DNA of 64,000 nt from Afipia sp. (GTDB lineage Bacteria; Pseudomonadota; Alphaproteobacteria; Rhizobiales; Xanthobacteraceae). Positions 54,301 through 62,355 of the stretch are shown here, piece by piece. The notes beneath the pieces are model-generated. The model did not search any database and was not told the DNA's origin. It worked only from the letters and a program-made list of their open reading frames with translations. The stretch covers positions 310,001 through 374,000 of the forward strand of contig JANINQ010000021.1 of assembly GCA_024508675.1 (NCBI GenBank), written 5' to 3'. Position 1 is the first letter of the stretch. Each line of letters begins with the position of its first letter. The translations under genes were made by a program, and so were the position numbers.

Positions 54301-54748
54301 GTTTCAGCCGGTCGAGCACCTTCAGGGCAGCCGCCGATTCAAAGCGATGCGGCAGTGTCAGGATCAGCAATTGTCCTTCGGCAAAATCCAGAAGGTCTTC
54401 AAGCCGGAGAAGACACTCACTCTTCTCCGCCCTGAGCTTGCCGCGACTCAGCAACTGGCAGAGACGGCCATAGGCGGCGCGGTCGCGCGGATAGATCAGA
54501 ATGTCAGGCGTATCGTCGGCAAAGACGAGACGCGCACCGATCAAAAGCCTTGGCTTGTATTTGACTTCAGGATTTTCGAGTTCGCTATAGGCGCGCACCA
54601 CGCCGGCCAATGTGTTGCGATCGGCGATACCGATCGCCGGAAGGCGATATTCACTGGCCTGATGCATATATTCCTGCGGCTGCGATCCGCCGCGCAGAAA
54701 CGAAAAATTCGTTGTGATGCCGATTTCCGCATAGTCGGTGATTTTCAT
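51374..54748 (-). CDS. dnaE2: Error-prone DNA polymerase DnaE2
   Basis: A C-family polymerase of 1124 residues. The PHP domain is at the N-terminus (YAEIGITTNFSFLRGGSQPQ). The palm carries the catalytic aspartates in PPDIDVDFEHSRREEVMQY and MKVDVLALGMLTC, and the OB-fold domain is near residue 1020 (GVVFMTLEDETGIANIVVWP). It works with ImuA and ImuB in damage-induced mutagenic translesion synthesis. Its ATG at 54748 overlaps the imuB stop (ATGA), giving the classic imuA-imuB-dnaE2 operon. The final 60 residues after the OB fold are not conserved. Confidence 0.96.
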   Translation of the reverse strand: MKITDYAEIGITTNFSFLRGGSQPQEYMHQASEYRLPAIGIADRNTLAGVVRAYSELENPEVKYKPRLLIGARLVFADDTPDILIYPRDRAAYGRLCQLLSRGKLRAEKSECLLRLEDLLDFAEGQLLILTLPHRFESAAALKVLDRLKRSQADGVWLAASLLYRGDDARRLSRLYRVAATARVPLLATNEVLYHAPERRPLQDVLTCILEKVTIHSVGKKLQANAERHMKPGYEMARLFRDLPEAVEETMRFADRITFTLDQLKYQYPDEPVPPGKTAQEHLTDLTNAGIRNYFPGGIDDKLQATINKELCLIEKLGYAHYFLTVHDIVRYARSQSILCQGRGSAANSAVCYMLGITSVNPAETDVLFERFISEERLEPPDIDVDFEHSRREEVMQYVYRRYGRHRAAIVATVIHYRPRSAIRDVGKALGLTEDVTAALADTVWGSWGDTVSDMQIRQAGFDPQNGMIRRAVELATELIEFPRHLSQHVGGYVLTQDSLDTYVPISNAAMDDRTFIEWDKDDIDTLKMMKVDVLALGMLTCIRKCFDLIDDHKGRRYELADIKAENKDSGPVFDMLCRGESLGVFQVESRAQMNMLPRLKPRTFYDLVIEVAIVRPGPIQGNMVHPYLKRRKMAPEEIEYPYPKGGNKNELKDVLRKTLGVPLFQEQAMRIAMAAAEFTSEEANGLRRAMATFRNVGTMPKFERRMVDRMIARGYDPAFAQSCFDQIKGFGSYGFPESHASAFAQLVYVSSWIKHYHPDVFCCGLLNSQPMGFYAPAQIVGDARKNGVDVREIDVSRSFGQNTLEEKSGTRGHCAVRLGFRQIDGFEIYDPDEERLDESKPPELRVRKKLREDYWDQRIVAARKRKPFASLEDFARETGLPKRALILLADADAFRSLGLDRREALWTVRRLPDDVPLPLFESAAAREQPDEAAQPLPLMPLPEQVVADYQTVRLSLKGHPMEFLRAAFTGEGIVACEGVSHANDKRRVRCAGVVLVRQRPGSSKGVVFMTLEDETGIANIVVWPKVMEKFRKEVMGARLIEVEGTIQSSPDEVVHLVAERLVDRSSDLMNLANDALGRKHAVPDGANVIEPLADELPAQNGAPPHKMRHPRNVRILPRSRDFH

Positions 54749-56331
54749 GCGAACACCCCATGGACGAACCATTTGGGCTTGATGCTTTCACCCTTGTCGT
54801 CGATGAGTTCGCGGTCGTAGAGACCGTCACGATAAATCCAGAAGCGCAAGCCTTCCGCATCCTCGACGCGAAAATAATCACGCGTGAAAGACGACTCTTC
54901 GTTTTTCCACCATTCCATCGCAATGCGCTCGGGTCCCTCCACGCGCGTTACGACGTGAGCCGCACGCCGCCATGTGAAGCGGCGGGGCGGTCCGTCCGGG
55001 ACCGCAGCAAATGGCACATCGATCTGTTCCGGCTGCTCGAACATCCGCAGCGGCCGCAGCGGCGGCTCGCCTGCAATACGCACGGGCCATTCGGCACGAG
55101 AAGTCGCGGCAAGATGCTGCTGCGCCGGAACCGGCAACACCGCGCGTTCAGGAATATGTGTGTCCTGTGGCAGATGCACCACGACGCGCCGGCTGCCGAG
55201 GCGCGCGGAGAGACGGTCCACCAGCGCGGCGACATCGTCGTTATCCTGCGCGCGCGTATCGAAGTCGCGCTGCTCCTGCACCACGATCTCGACATGGCTC
55301 GCAGAAAGCCGGATCAGATCGAAGCCAAATCCCGGATCGAGCGGATCGGCCAGCGCATCCAGCCGCTCGCGAAACAGGCGGTCGATCATGTTGACCCTGG
55401 TGACGGGCTGGCCGGTCTGCACCGCGATGGTGCGCACGGCGCCATCGGTGCGGAAGAAACTCGCCTCCAGCCGCCGCGCGCCCTTGCCTTGCCTGTCCAT
55501 CGCGGCAACCAGCATTTGTGCAAGGCCTGAGAGGATCGCCGCGATCAAAGCGTCGGTGGCAACCGGTTCGGCAAAACGCTTCTCCACCATGAAAGCCGGC
55601 GGCGGCTTGCGCGGATTGATCGGCGCATCGCCCTGCCCCAATGCCTGCTGCAGCAGGCTGACGAAATCGGCACCGAACCGTGCGGCAAGTTCATGCGGCG
55701 CGCGCGCCGCGACGTCGCCGATGGTTTTCAGTCCAGCCCGGCGCAGCCCGCGCGTAATGGCGTCATCCGCGCATAACGCGAACACCGGCAACGAACTGAC
55801 AGCGCGCGCCTCCTCGTCCTCAAGCACGATGCAGCTGCGCGCCGCGCGGGTCATGGTTCGCGCACAGACCGGCGTGCTGGCAATCGCCGCATTCACGACA
55901 AAACCCTGCCGCGCGAACCGGTCACAGACCGTACGCAACATCGCAGCCTCGCCGCCGAACAGATGCGCGCAGCCGCTGATGTCGAGCACCAAACCATGCG
56001 GCGGATCGAGCGCCACCAGCGGCGTGAAGCGGTCGCACCAGTCTGCGATGGCTTCCAGCAGAGCCAGATCTGACGCCTCGTCGGCATCGAACACCTGCAC
56101 ATCGGGACAGACCGCCCGTGCATTGGCGAGCGGCAAGCCGACTTCAAGGCTGAACTTCGCAGCAGCATCGTTCAGCGCCGTGATCTGCAGCGCGTTGTTC
56201 AGCTTGCCGACAATGACACAGGGCTGCGTGTCATCCGGCGCGCCGCCCGGCAATCGCTTCAAGCGGTCTGTCGGCAGCCGCGGGAGCCATAAACTCAGGA
56301 TGCGCCGCGCCTTCACGGAAGAGGCCCTCAT
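54745..56331 (-). CDS. imuB: ImuB, Y-family DNA polymerase-like mutagenesis protein
   Basis: A protein of 528 residues with the Y-family core (SLWLPRLPTDRLKRLPGG, VCPDVQVFDAD, PPHGLVLDISGCAHLFGGE, HhH at GLRRAGLKTIGDVAARAPHE). The catalytic acidic residues of active Y polymerases are not in their usual place, as expected for ImuB, which is a scaffold without activity. RPLRMFEQPEQID near residue 430 resembles a beta-clamp binding motif. ATG at 56331 begins MRASSVKARRILSLWL; the start lies within imuA, overlapping it by 101 bases. Confidence 0.94.
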   Translation of the reverse strand: MRASSVKARRILSLWLPRLPTDRLKRLPGGAPDDTQPCVIVGKLNNALQITALNDAAAKFSLEVGLPLANARAVCPDVQVFDADEASDLALLEAIADWCDRFTPLVALDPPHGLVLDISGCAHLFGGEAAMLRTVCDRFARQGFVVNAAIASTPVCARTMTRAARSCIVLEDEEARAVSSLPVFALCADDAITRGLRRAGLKTIGDVAARAPHELAARFGADFVSLLQQALGQGDAPINPRKPPPAFMVEKRFAEPVATDALIAAILSGLAQMLVAAMDRQGKGARRLEASFFRTDGAVRTIAVQTGQPVTRVNMIDRLFRERLDALADPLDPGFGFDLIRLSASHVEIVVQEQRDFDTRAQDNDDVAALVDRLSARLGSRRVVVHLPQDTHIPERAVLPVPAQQHLAATSRAEWPVRIAGEPPLRPLRMFEQPEQIDVPFAAVPDGPPRRFTWRRAAHVVTRVEGPERIAMEWWKNEESSFTRDYFRVEDAEGLRFWIYRDGLYDRELIDDKGESIKPKWFVHGVFA

Positions 56332-57007
56332 CACATTTCCACTCCATGATCCATCGCCCAAGTTGGCCGTGTCGGTTGCGGACGAGTTGCGCATCCAGCA
56401 TCGGCGCGCCCCATGCTTCCGTTGCGGACGGCGATGACGCTGACCGCACGACCCAACGTGTCTCCGCCGTGCTGGCCGATGGCGTGGCCGCCGTGCGCAG
56501 CACCAGACACGCCACATGCGACGCGCGAGCGGCGAGCGTCAGGCGACGACTCGCAACCAGATCGAGCGCCCGCACCTCGCCCCACACATCGAGGACGACA
56601 GCACCCAGGGCATCGCAGGCGAGTGCGTCGGAAGCCGCACGCAGCGCCGTCTCGGCATCCTTCGCCCGCACCGTCACCAAGAGGCGCGGATCGAGTCCGA
56701 GTTCCTGCAGTCCGCTCATGGACAGCGCGCCGGATTCCCGTTCCGCGAAATCCTGCTGCACCCAGATCAGCGGCCGCCGCCCGATCAGGCGATGGGCAAG
56801 GCCCGCGACAAAACCTGTCGCCACCGCGCCGTGGCGGCCGCCTTCCGCGAACACTTCATGCAGCGCGCCACGGACCAGACCGCCCTGCAGCACGGCGTCA
56901 GCGGAGACATGGCCGAGCGCCACCCGCGAAAGGCCGTCCGGCTCGCCTTCAAGGTGTCCGATGGCTCCCCGCAGGGACGCAAGCGTGCTTGTGCGTGCGC
57001 TGTTCAT
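56231..57007 (-). CDS. imuA: ImuA, RecA-like mutagenesis protein
   Basis: A protein of 258 residues with a RecA-like core but a poor Walker A, as typical for ImuA. Motifs include GALHEVFAEGGRHGAVATGF, RRPLIWVQQDFAERESGALS, LGLDPRLLVTVRAKDAETAL and DALGAVVLDVWGEV. AAGGAGCGGCGC directly before the ATG at 57007 is a good ribosome site. It is the first gene of the operon and is preceded by a SOS box. Its 3' end overlaps imuB by 101 bases, more than the usual few. Confidence 0.93.
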   Translation of the reverse strand: MNSARTSTLASLRGAIGHLEGEPDGLSRVALGHVSADAVLQGGLVRGALHEVFAEGGRHGAVATGFVAGLAHRLIGRRPLIWVQQDFAERESGALSMSGLQELGLDPRLLVTVRAKDAETALRAASDALACDALGAVVLDVWGEVRALDLVASRRLTLAARASHVACLVLRTAATPSASTAETRWVVRSASSPSATEAWGAPMLDAQLVRNRHGQLGRWIMEWKCDEGLFREGAAHPEFMAPAAADRPLEAIAGRRAG

Positions 57008-57071
57008 GCGCCGCTCCTTGAAAAATCGGGTCTGTCATCCGCTGCCGAGTGAACGAATGACGGACCTATTT

Positions 57072-57086
57072 GTTCATGATATGTTC
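57072..57086. promoter_or_regulatory. LexA binding site (SOS box GTTC-N7-GTTC)
   Basis: gttc-atgatat-gttc (57072-57086) is an exact match to the alphaproteobacterial SOS box GTTC-N7-GTTC. It lies 65-79 bp upstream of the imuA start in an AT-rich patch (tgttctaatataaagc), so it overlaps the likely promoter. LexA repression with release on DNA damage is expected. Confidence 0.88.
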
Positions 57087-57194
57087 TAATATAAAGCTAA
57101 GATGCGCCGAGGAGTCAACCGGACTTTGAAAGACTTATTTTCTTAATAAGAACAAATGCTTGACAAGAATAAGGGCTTGCGCCGCGCTCCGAAG

Positions 57195-58370
57195 TCAGCT
57201 CGCGAGCTGGGTCTCGACCAATTTGATCCAGTAGGACGAACCATAGATGATGGCGTCGTCGTTGAAGTTGTAAGCGGGGTGATGCAGTCCCGCGCTGTCC
57301 CCATTGCCGATGAAGATAAAGGCGCCCGGCCGCGCTTCGAGCATATAGGCGAAATCCTCCGCGCCCATCACCGGCGGAATTTCGGAGCTGACATTGCTCT
57401 CGCCTGCGATGTCAGCGGCAATCCGTGCCGCGACCTCTGTTTCAGCCGGATGATTGACCAGCACCGGATAGCTGCGCTCGTAATCGAGCGTGATCTTCGC
57501 GCCGGAAAGCTGCGCCACGCCGTTGACGACTTCGCGCACCCGCTGCTCGATCAGATCGCGCACTTCAGGCGTGAGACTCCGCGCGGTACCGCGCAGTTCG
57601 GCGGTCTGAGGAATAACATTACGGGCATTGCCCGCATGAAACTCGCAGATTGAGATGACTGCCGCGTCCAGCGGATCAACGCTGCGCGACACGATGGACT
57701 GAAGCGCCGTGATGAGCTGCGATCCGATTAATACAGAGTCGATGCTCTTGTGCGGACGCGCTGCATGTCCGCCGAGGCCCTCGATGTGAATGTTGATGTG
57801 GTCGGTTGCCGCCATGGTCGGGCCGACGCGCGTCGCGAACGTGCCGATCGGCATGCCGGGCGAATTGTGCATGCCGTAAACCTGATCGATCTTGAAACGG
57901 TCCATCAGGCCGTCCTTGATCATAGCTTCAGCACCTGCACCGCCCTCTTCGGCAGGCTGGAAGATCATCACGGCGTCGCCGGCAAAATTCCGCGTCTCGG
58001 CAAGATAGCGCGCTGCGCCGAGCAGCATCGCGGTGTGGCCGTCATGACCGCAGGCGTGCATCTTGCCCGGAACGGTGGAGCGATAGGCCACGCCGGTTTC
58101 TTCCTCGATCGGCAGCGCGTCCATGTCCGCGCGTAGACCAACGACTTTCACGTCACCGCCGTTGACCGGCTTGCGTCCCTTGATGACACCCACCACGCCC
58201 GTCCGGCCAAGGCCCGTCACGACCTCGTCACAACCGAACTCACGCAGGCGATCCGCGACAAATGCCGCAGTGCGATGCACGTCGTACATCAATTCCGGAT
58301 GCGCGTGCAGATCGCGGCGCCAGCCCATGATTTCCGGCTGCAAATCGGCGATGCGGTTGAGAATGGGCAC
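57195..58370 (-). CDS. M20 family amidohydrolase (hippurate hydrolase-like)
   Basis: A protein of 391 residues of the M20D type. Metal ligands are in GLRADMDALPI, HACGHDGHTAMLL, PAEEGGAGAEAMI, YGMHNSPGMPI and ADSGLHHPAYNFND-like GLHHPAYNFND. Relatives cleave N-acyl amino acids, hippurate or indole-acetyl amino acids. The start is GTG at 58370 (PILNRIADLQ after the initiator) with GAGGTTACC upstream; a frame to 58442 is not plausible. It is divergent from the GMC oxidoreductase gene; the 162-base region between them holds a GTGCAA/TTGCAC dyad. Confidence 0.9.
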   Translation of the reverse strand: MPILNRIADLQPEIMGWRRDLHAHPELMYDVHRTAAFVADRLREFGCDEVVTGLGRTGVVGVIKGRKPVNGGDVKVVGLRADMDALPIEEETGVAYRSTVPGKMHACGHDGHTAMLLGAARYLAETRNFAGDAVMIFQPAEEGGAGAEAMIKDGLMDRFKIDQVYGMHNSPGMPIGTFATRVGPTMAATDHINIHIEGLGGHAARPHKSIDSVLIGSQLITALQSIVSRSVDPLDAAVISICEFHAGNARNVIPQTAELRGTARSLTPEVRDLIEQRVREVVNGVAQLSGAKITLDYERSYPVLVNHPAETEVAARIAADIAGESNVSSEIPPVMGAEDFAYMLEARPGAFIFIGNGDSAGLHHPAYNFNDDAIIYGSSYWIKLVETQLAS

Positions 58371-58436
58371 GGTAACCTCACAGGACGGCGTGGGAATACA
58401 TAAGGCTAGCACGAGCCAATGGCGGACCCAACATCC

Positions 58437-58455
58437 GTGCAAACGTCAATTGCAC
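58437..58455. promoter_or_regulatory. GTGCAA-N7-TTGCAC dyad between divergent genes
   Basis: gtgcaa (58437-58442) and ttgcac (58450-58455) form a 19-bp symmetrical site. It lies about midway between the hydrolase start (58370) and the oxidoreductase start (58533). Its position fits an operator for one regulator controlling both. No cognate regulator gene is next to it. Confidence 0.35.
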
Positions 58456-58532
58456 AGGATCGGGCTATACAGCCTGCCTTGCCCGGGGCCATAAGAAGAA
58501 AAATCTGCAATTTAAAGAAAGAAGCTCAGGGA

Positions 58533-60152
58533 ATGGCGAAACGGCTCGAGGGAGATTTCGACTACATCGTCGTTGGCGCAGGCACTGCCGGCTGCATTGT
58601 CGCAAATCGCCTGTCCGCCGATCCCCGCAAGCGCGTGCTGATTCTGGAAGCCGGCGGCAAGGACAACTGGATCTGGTTTCATATTCCGGTCGGCTATCTG
58701 TTCGCCATCGGCAATCCCCGCTCGGACTGGATGTTCAAGACGGAGCCAGAGGCAGGATTGAATGGCCGCGCGCTGGCCTATCCGCGCGGCAAGGTGATCG
58801 GCGGTTCGTCCGCGATCAATGCCATGATCTCCATGCGCGGACAGGCCGCCGATTACGATCACTGGCGGCAGCTTGGAATGACCGGCTGGGGCTGGGACGA
58901 TGTGCTCCCCGCCTTCAAGAAACTCGAAGATCATTTCCTTGGCGCAAGCGAACTTCATGGTGTCGGCGGCGGCTGGCGGATCGAGGCCCCGCGCCTGTCA
59001 TGGGCCGTGCTCGATGCGGTCGCAGAAGCCGCGCATGAAATGGGAATCCGCAAGACACCGGACTTCAACACCGGCGACAACGAAGGCATCGGCTACTTTC
59101 ATGTCAACCAGAAGCGCGGACGACGCTGGTCGTCGGCACGCGGATTTCTGAAGCCCGCGCTGTCGCGGCCGAACCTGCGGCTGGAAACCAATGTGCTGGT
59201 CGACAAGATAATCGTCGAGAACGGACACGCGGTTGGTGTGCGCTTCTCGCAGGGTGGCGAAACCTTCGAAGCCCGGACACAGGGCGAAGTCATCCTTTGC
59301 TCCGGCTCCATCGGATCGGTGCAGGTGCTGCATCGCTCGGGTATCGGCCCGCAGGAATGGCTGTCGCCGCTTGGCATTGACTCCGTACTGGACCGTCAGG
59401 GCGTCGGCCGCAACCTGCAGGATCATCTGCAGCAGCGCGCGATCTACAAGGTCGAGGGCGTGCGTACCCTGAACGAGACGTATTACGACCTGTTCCGGCG
59501 CGGCTGGATGGGCGTGGATTATCTCCTGCGCCGACGCGGCCCGCTGACCATGGCGCCATCTCAACTTGGCATCTTTACCCGCTCCGATCCGCGGCAGGAG
59601 CGCGCCAACATCCAGTTTCATGTCCAGCCGCTGTCGCTCGACAAGTTCGGTGAGCCGCTGCATCGGTTTCCGGCGATCACCATCGCCGCCTGCAACCTGC
59701 GGCCGAGTTCGCGCGGCACCATCCGGATCAAGTCCGGTGCGCCGGATCAGGCTCCGGCGATTGCGCCGAACTATCTGTCAACACCCGAAGACCGGCAGGT
59801 TGCCGCCGATGCCATTCGCGTCACACGCAGGCTGATGAAGCAGCATGCGCTCGCGGCCTATCATCCGAGCGAATATCTCCCCGGCCCGTCCGTGGGCGAT
59901 GACGATGCGGCATTGGCGAAGGCCGCAGGCAACATCGGCACCACGATCTTTCATCCTGTCGGCACCGCGAAGATGGGCAACGCCAGCGATCCGCTCGCCG
60001 TGGTCGATGAGCGCCTGCGCCTTCATGGCCTGCGCGGCCTGCGCGTGGTCGATGCGTCGGTGATGCCGACCATCACATCGGGCAACACCAACACGCCGAC
60101 CGCGATGATCGCGGAAAAGGGCGCGGCGATGATTATTCAAGACGCGCGTTAG
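58533..60152 (+). CDS. GMC family FAD-dependent oxidoreductase (choline dehydrogenase-like)
   Basis: A protein of 539 residues. The FAD-binding Rossmann motif is VVGAGTAGCIVANRLS (about 13-28), followed by the GMC signatures YPRGKVIGGSSAINAM (about 85-100) and LCSGSIGSVQVLHRSGIGP (about 255). The C-terminal active-site region has FHPVGTAKMG and SGNTNTPTAMIAEKG, with the catalytic His and Asn. It oxidises an alcohol, possibly choline or another primary or long-chain alcohol, passing electrons to quinone or another acceptor. AGGGA just before the ATG at 58533 marks the start. No betaine genes are nearby, so choline is not implied. Confidence 0.9.
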   Translation: MAKRLEGDFDYIVVGAGTAGCIVANRLSADPRKRVLILEAGGKDNWIWFHIPVGYLFAIGNPRSDWMFKTEPEAGLNGRALAYPRGKVIGGSSAINAMISMRGQAADYDHWRQLGMTGWGWDDVLPAFKKLEDHFLGASELHGVGGGWRIEAPRLSWAVLDAVAEAAHEMGIRKTPDFNTGDNEGIGYFHVNQKRGRRWSSARGFLKPALSRPNLRLETNVLVDKIIVENGHAVGVRFSQGGETFEARTQGEVILCSGSIGSVQVLHRSGIGPQEWLSPLGIDSVLDRQGVGRNLQDHLQQRAIYKVEGVRTLNETYYDLFRRGWMGVDYLLRRRGPLTMAPSQLGIFTRSDPRQERANIQFHVQPLSLDKFGEPLHRFPAITIAACNLRPSSRGTIRIKSGAPDQAPAIAPNYLSTPEDRQVAADAIRVTRRLMKQHALAAYHPSEYLPGPSVGDDDAALAKAAGNIGTTIFHPVGTAKMGNASDPLAVVDERLRLHGLRGLRVVDASVMPTITSGNTNTPTAMIAEKGAAMIIQDAR

Positions 60153-60153
60153 A

Positions 60154-60203
60154 AACCTCATCCTGAGGAGCGCGTTCTTGCGCGCGTCTCGAAGGATGAG
60201 GTT
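60154..60203. repeat. REP-like palindrome 1 of an inverted pair
   Basis: aacctcatcc (60154-60163) pairs with ggatgaggtt (60194-60203), with additional pairing inside (gagcgcg / cgcgcgtctc) around a small loop. It lies two bases after the GMC gene stop. The cctcatcctgaggagc-type sequence is a familiar dispersed palindrome in Bradyrhizobium-like genomes. Confidence 0.7.
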
Positions 60204-60212
60204 GGTAACCCT

Positions 60213-60264
60213 AACCTCATGGTTCGAGACGCATCGCAAGCGCGATGCTCCTCACCATGAGGTT
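60213..60264. repeat. REP-like palindrome 2, reverse-oriented relative to 1
   Basis: aacctcatgg (60213-60222) pairs with ccatgaggtt (60255-60264), with tcgagacgc and gctcctca arms inside. These arms correspond to the reverse complement of palindrome 1 (tgaggagc and gcgtctcga). The two copies form a head-to-head pair in a space of 124 bp between convergent genes. Confidence 0.7.
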
Positions 60265-60276
60265 CACGCACCTACA

Positions 60277-61833
60277 TTATGGCCGCAACGCCATCTTCGC
60301 CACGCCGGGCGTGCGCAGCGGCTCAGCCAGCCGCGCGAATTCGCAGAGCAGCGAGCGCGTCTTGCGCGGGTCGATGATCTCCTCGACCCAGAATTTCTCG
60401 GCTGAGCGGAACGGCGAGCGCAGCTTGTTGAGCCGGTCCTCGATCTCGGCAAGCTTGGCCTTCGGATCGTCCGCGGCATCAATATCAGCGCGATACGCCG
60501 CCTCGATGCCACCCTCGAGCGGCAGCGATCCCCAATAGGCCGACGGCCACGCATAACGCATCGAGAACCGTCCCGCCGGCTGATGCACGACACCGGCAAC
60601 GCCGAAGGAGTTGCGCACGATGATCGTGCACCACGGCACCGTGGTCTGGTTGACAGCGGTCATCGCCCGCACGCCATGCCGGATCGTCGCCGTCTTTTCC
60701 GCGTCGAGTCCAATCGCAAAGCCCGGACAATCCATCAGATAGACTACCGGCAGATGGAATGTCTCCGCCAGATCGACCGCACGCACCACCTTCTGGCAGG
60801 TGTCGGAGGCCCACGATCCACCGTAGATGAACGGATCGCTCGCCAGCAGCAGAACCGCCCGCCCCTGCAGGCGCGCGAGTCCGGTGATGATCGAGCGACC
60901 ATAGTTCTGGCCCATCTCGAAGAAGGAGCCGCGATCCACCACCGACTCGATAATGGGCCTCATCTTGTAGACCTGCTTGCGGCTGCGCGGCACGGCCTTG
61001 AGCAACGCTTCGTCGACGCGCTCGGGATCGTCGTCACAGGGAGTCGTCGGCGGAAGCTCGAACACCGACGACGGCAGATACGACAGAAACTTCCGCGCGC
61101 ATTCGAATGCTTCTTCTTCCGTATCGACTGCGTGATCGACACCGCCGGCCTTGGTCTGGATCTGCCAGCCGCCAAGCTCCTGCTTGTCAAGCGATTGCCC
61201 GAGACGCGCGACCACGGGCGGACCGGCGACAAACATCGCGGACGATTTGGTCATCACCGAGTAATGGCTGGCTGCGAGCCGCGCTGCGCCAAGGCCCGCC
61301 ACGGAGCCAAGGCCGAGACCCACTACCGGCACGCGCGCCATGTTCGTGGTCGTATACCAGTACCATGTGGTGCCGCCGACGCCGCCTGGCAGATTTGCAG
61401 CGCCCTTTGTCTCGATGGTCTTCACCGATCCGCCGCCGCCCGATCCTTCAATCACACGGATGATCGGCAGCCGGAAGTCATGCGCCATCTGCTCAGCCAT
61501 GGTCGGCTTGGCGGAGATCGATGCATCTGCGGAGCCACCACGCACAGTGAAGTCGTCACCAACGACCACCACAGGCCGATTATCGATCTTGCCGCGGCCG
61601 AACACGCAATTGGCCGGCGTCAGCGTCTTCAGTTCATTCTTCTCGTCATACTCCGCGGTGCCTGAAATCGCGCCCATCTCGTGGAAGCTCTTCGGATCGA
61701 CGAGCTTGTCGATGCGCTCGCGCACGGTAAGCCGGCCCTGATCGTGCTGCCGCTTGACCTTGTCCGCGCCGCCCATTTCCTTCGCAAAAGCTTCGCGCCG
61801 CGCAAGCTCGTCAAGTTCAGGCTTCCAGATCAT
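60277..61833 (-). CDS. Acyl-CoA carboxylase carboxyltransferase (beta) subunit
   Basis: A protein of 518 residues starting MIWKPELDELARREAFAKEM. It has the two crotonase-like halves of carboxyltransferases: GSGGGGSVKTIETKGAANLP and VAGLGAARLAASHYSVMTKS in the first, MDCPGFAIGLDAEKTATIRH and AWPSAYWGSLPLEGGIEAAY in the second. It transfers carboxyl from carboxybiotin to an acyl-CoA, possibly propionyl-, methylcrotonyl- or another short acyl-CoA. No biotin carboxylase gene is adjacent. It is divergent from a 73-residue biotin carrier gene; together they could form part of a split carboxylase. Confidence 0.88.
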   Translation of the reverse strand: MIWKPELDELARREAFAKEMGGADKVKRQHDQGRLTVRERIDKLVDPKSFHEMGAISGTAEYDEKNELKTLTPANCVFGRGKIDNRPVVVVGDDFTVRGGSADASISAKPTMAEQMAHDFRLPIIRVIEGSGGGGSVKTIETKGAANLPGGVGGTTWYWYTTTNMARVPVVGLGLGSVAGLGAARLAASHYSVMTKSSAMFVAGPPVVARLGQSLDKQELGGWQIQTKAGGVDHAVDTEEEAFECARKFLSYLPSSVFELPPTTPCDDDPERVDEALLKAVPRSRKQVYKMRPIIESVVDRGSFFEMGQNYGRSIITGLARLQGRAVLLLASDPFIYGGSWASDTCQKVVRAVDLAETFHLPVVYLMDCPGFAIGLDAEKTATIRHGVRAMTAVNQTTVPWCTIIVRNSFGVAGVVHQPAGRFSMRYAWPSAYWGSLPLEGGIEAAYRADIDAADDPKAKLAEIEDRLNKLRSPFRSAEKFWVEEIIDPRKTRSLLCEFARLAEPLRTPGVAKMALRP

Positions 61834-61879
61834 CTTCTCTCCTTGGCGTACGCACTGCGAACGCATTCTTGTTCTGTTG

Positions 61880-61906
61880 TGCGGAATAAAGTTTCCTCTT
61901 GCGGAA
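61880..61906. promoter_or_regulatory. Direct repeat TGCGGAA in the carboxylase/carrier divergent region
   Basis: tgcggaa occurs at 61880-61886 and again within ttgcggaa at 61899-61906, 20 bases apart from start to start, i.e. about two helix turns. Between them lies gtttcctc. The spacing on one face of the DNA fits a regulator that binds as a dimer of dimers. Short-chain acyl-CoA regulators are candidates, but this is only suggested by context. Confidence 0.3.
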
Positions 61907-61994
61907 CACGCTACCCCGGGCAATCTTTCGTCACAATAAAGAAGCCGCGCTTGCAGAGCGTGCGTGCTCTGCTCAAAGCGGATGGGGGAATCAA

Positions 61995-62216
61995 ATGGCA
62001 GAAATCAAGATCGTCACCGAAGTCGCTGGACGCATTTGCGCGATTGCGGCCAGCGCCGGTGGCGACATCGGCAATGGTGACGACGTTGTTTTTGTCGAAG
62101 CCATGAAGATGGAAATTCCGGTCGCTTCGCCCGCGGCAGGACGAATCAAGACGATTCTCGTCAACGTCGACGACATCGTTACCGAAGGACAGACGATCGC
62201 CACGCTCGAAGCGTGA
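61995..62216 (+). CDS. Biotin carboxyl carrier protein, 73 residues
   Basis: A single biotinyl domain. The biotinylation site is Lys38 in VEAMKMEIPV, with the flanking barrel strands (VAGRICAIAASAGGDIGNGD and AAGRIKTILVNVDDIVTEGQ). There is no N-terminal extension, unlike AccB, so it is a free-standing carrier for an acyl-CoA carboxylase. GGGGGAATCAA before the ATG at 61995 marks the start. It is divergent from the carboxyltransferase gene; the TAXI transporter gene follows 139 bp later. Confidence 0.9.
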   Translation: MAEIKIVTEVAGRICAIAASAGGDIGNGDDVVFVEAMKMEIPVASPAAGRIKTILVNVDDIVTEGQTIATLEA

Positions 62217-62355
62217 CAGACGACGTTTCCGCGACAAACTGTCCGGTCTACCTTAGGTGGCTTGCAGGCGTTGCACTGGCTCCTGCACGATGACATGATC
62301 CGGCAAAATCAAAAACGCGTTTCGCATAGCGAAAGCAATCTGGAGGGGAATCTAA

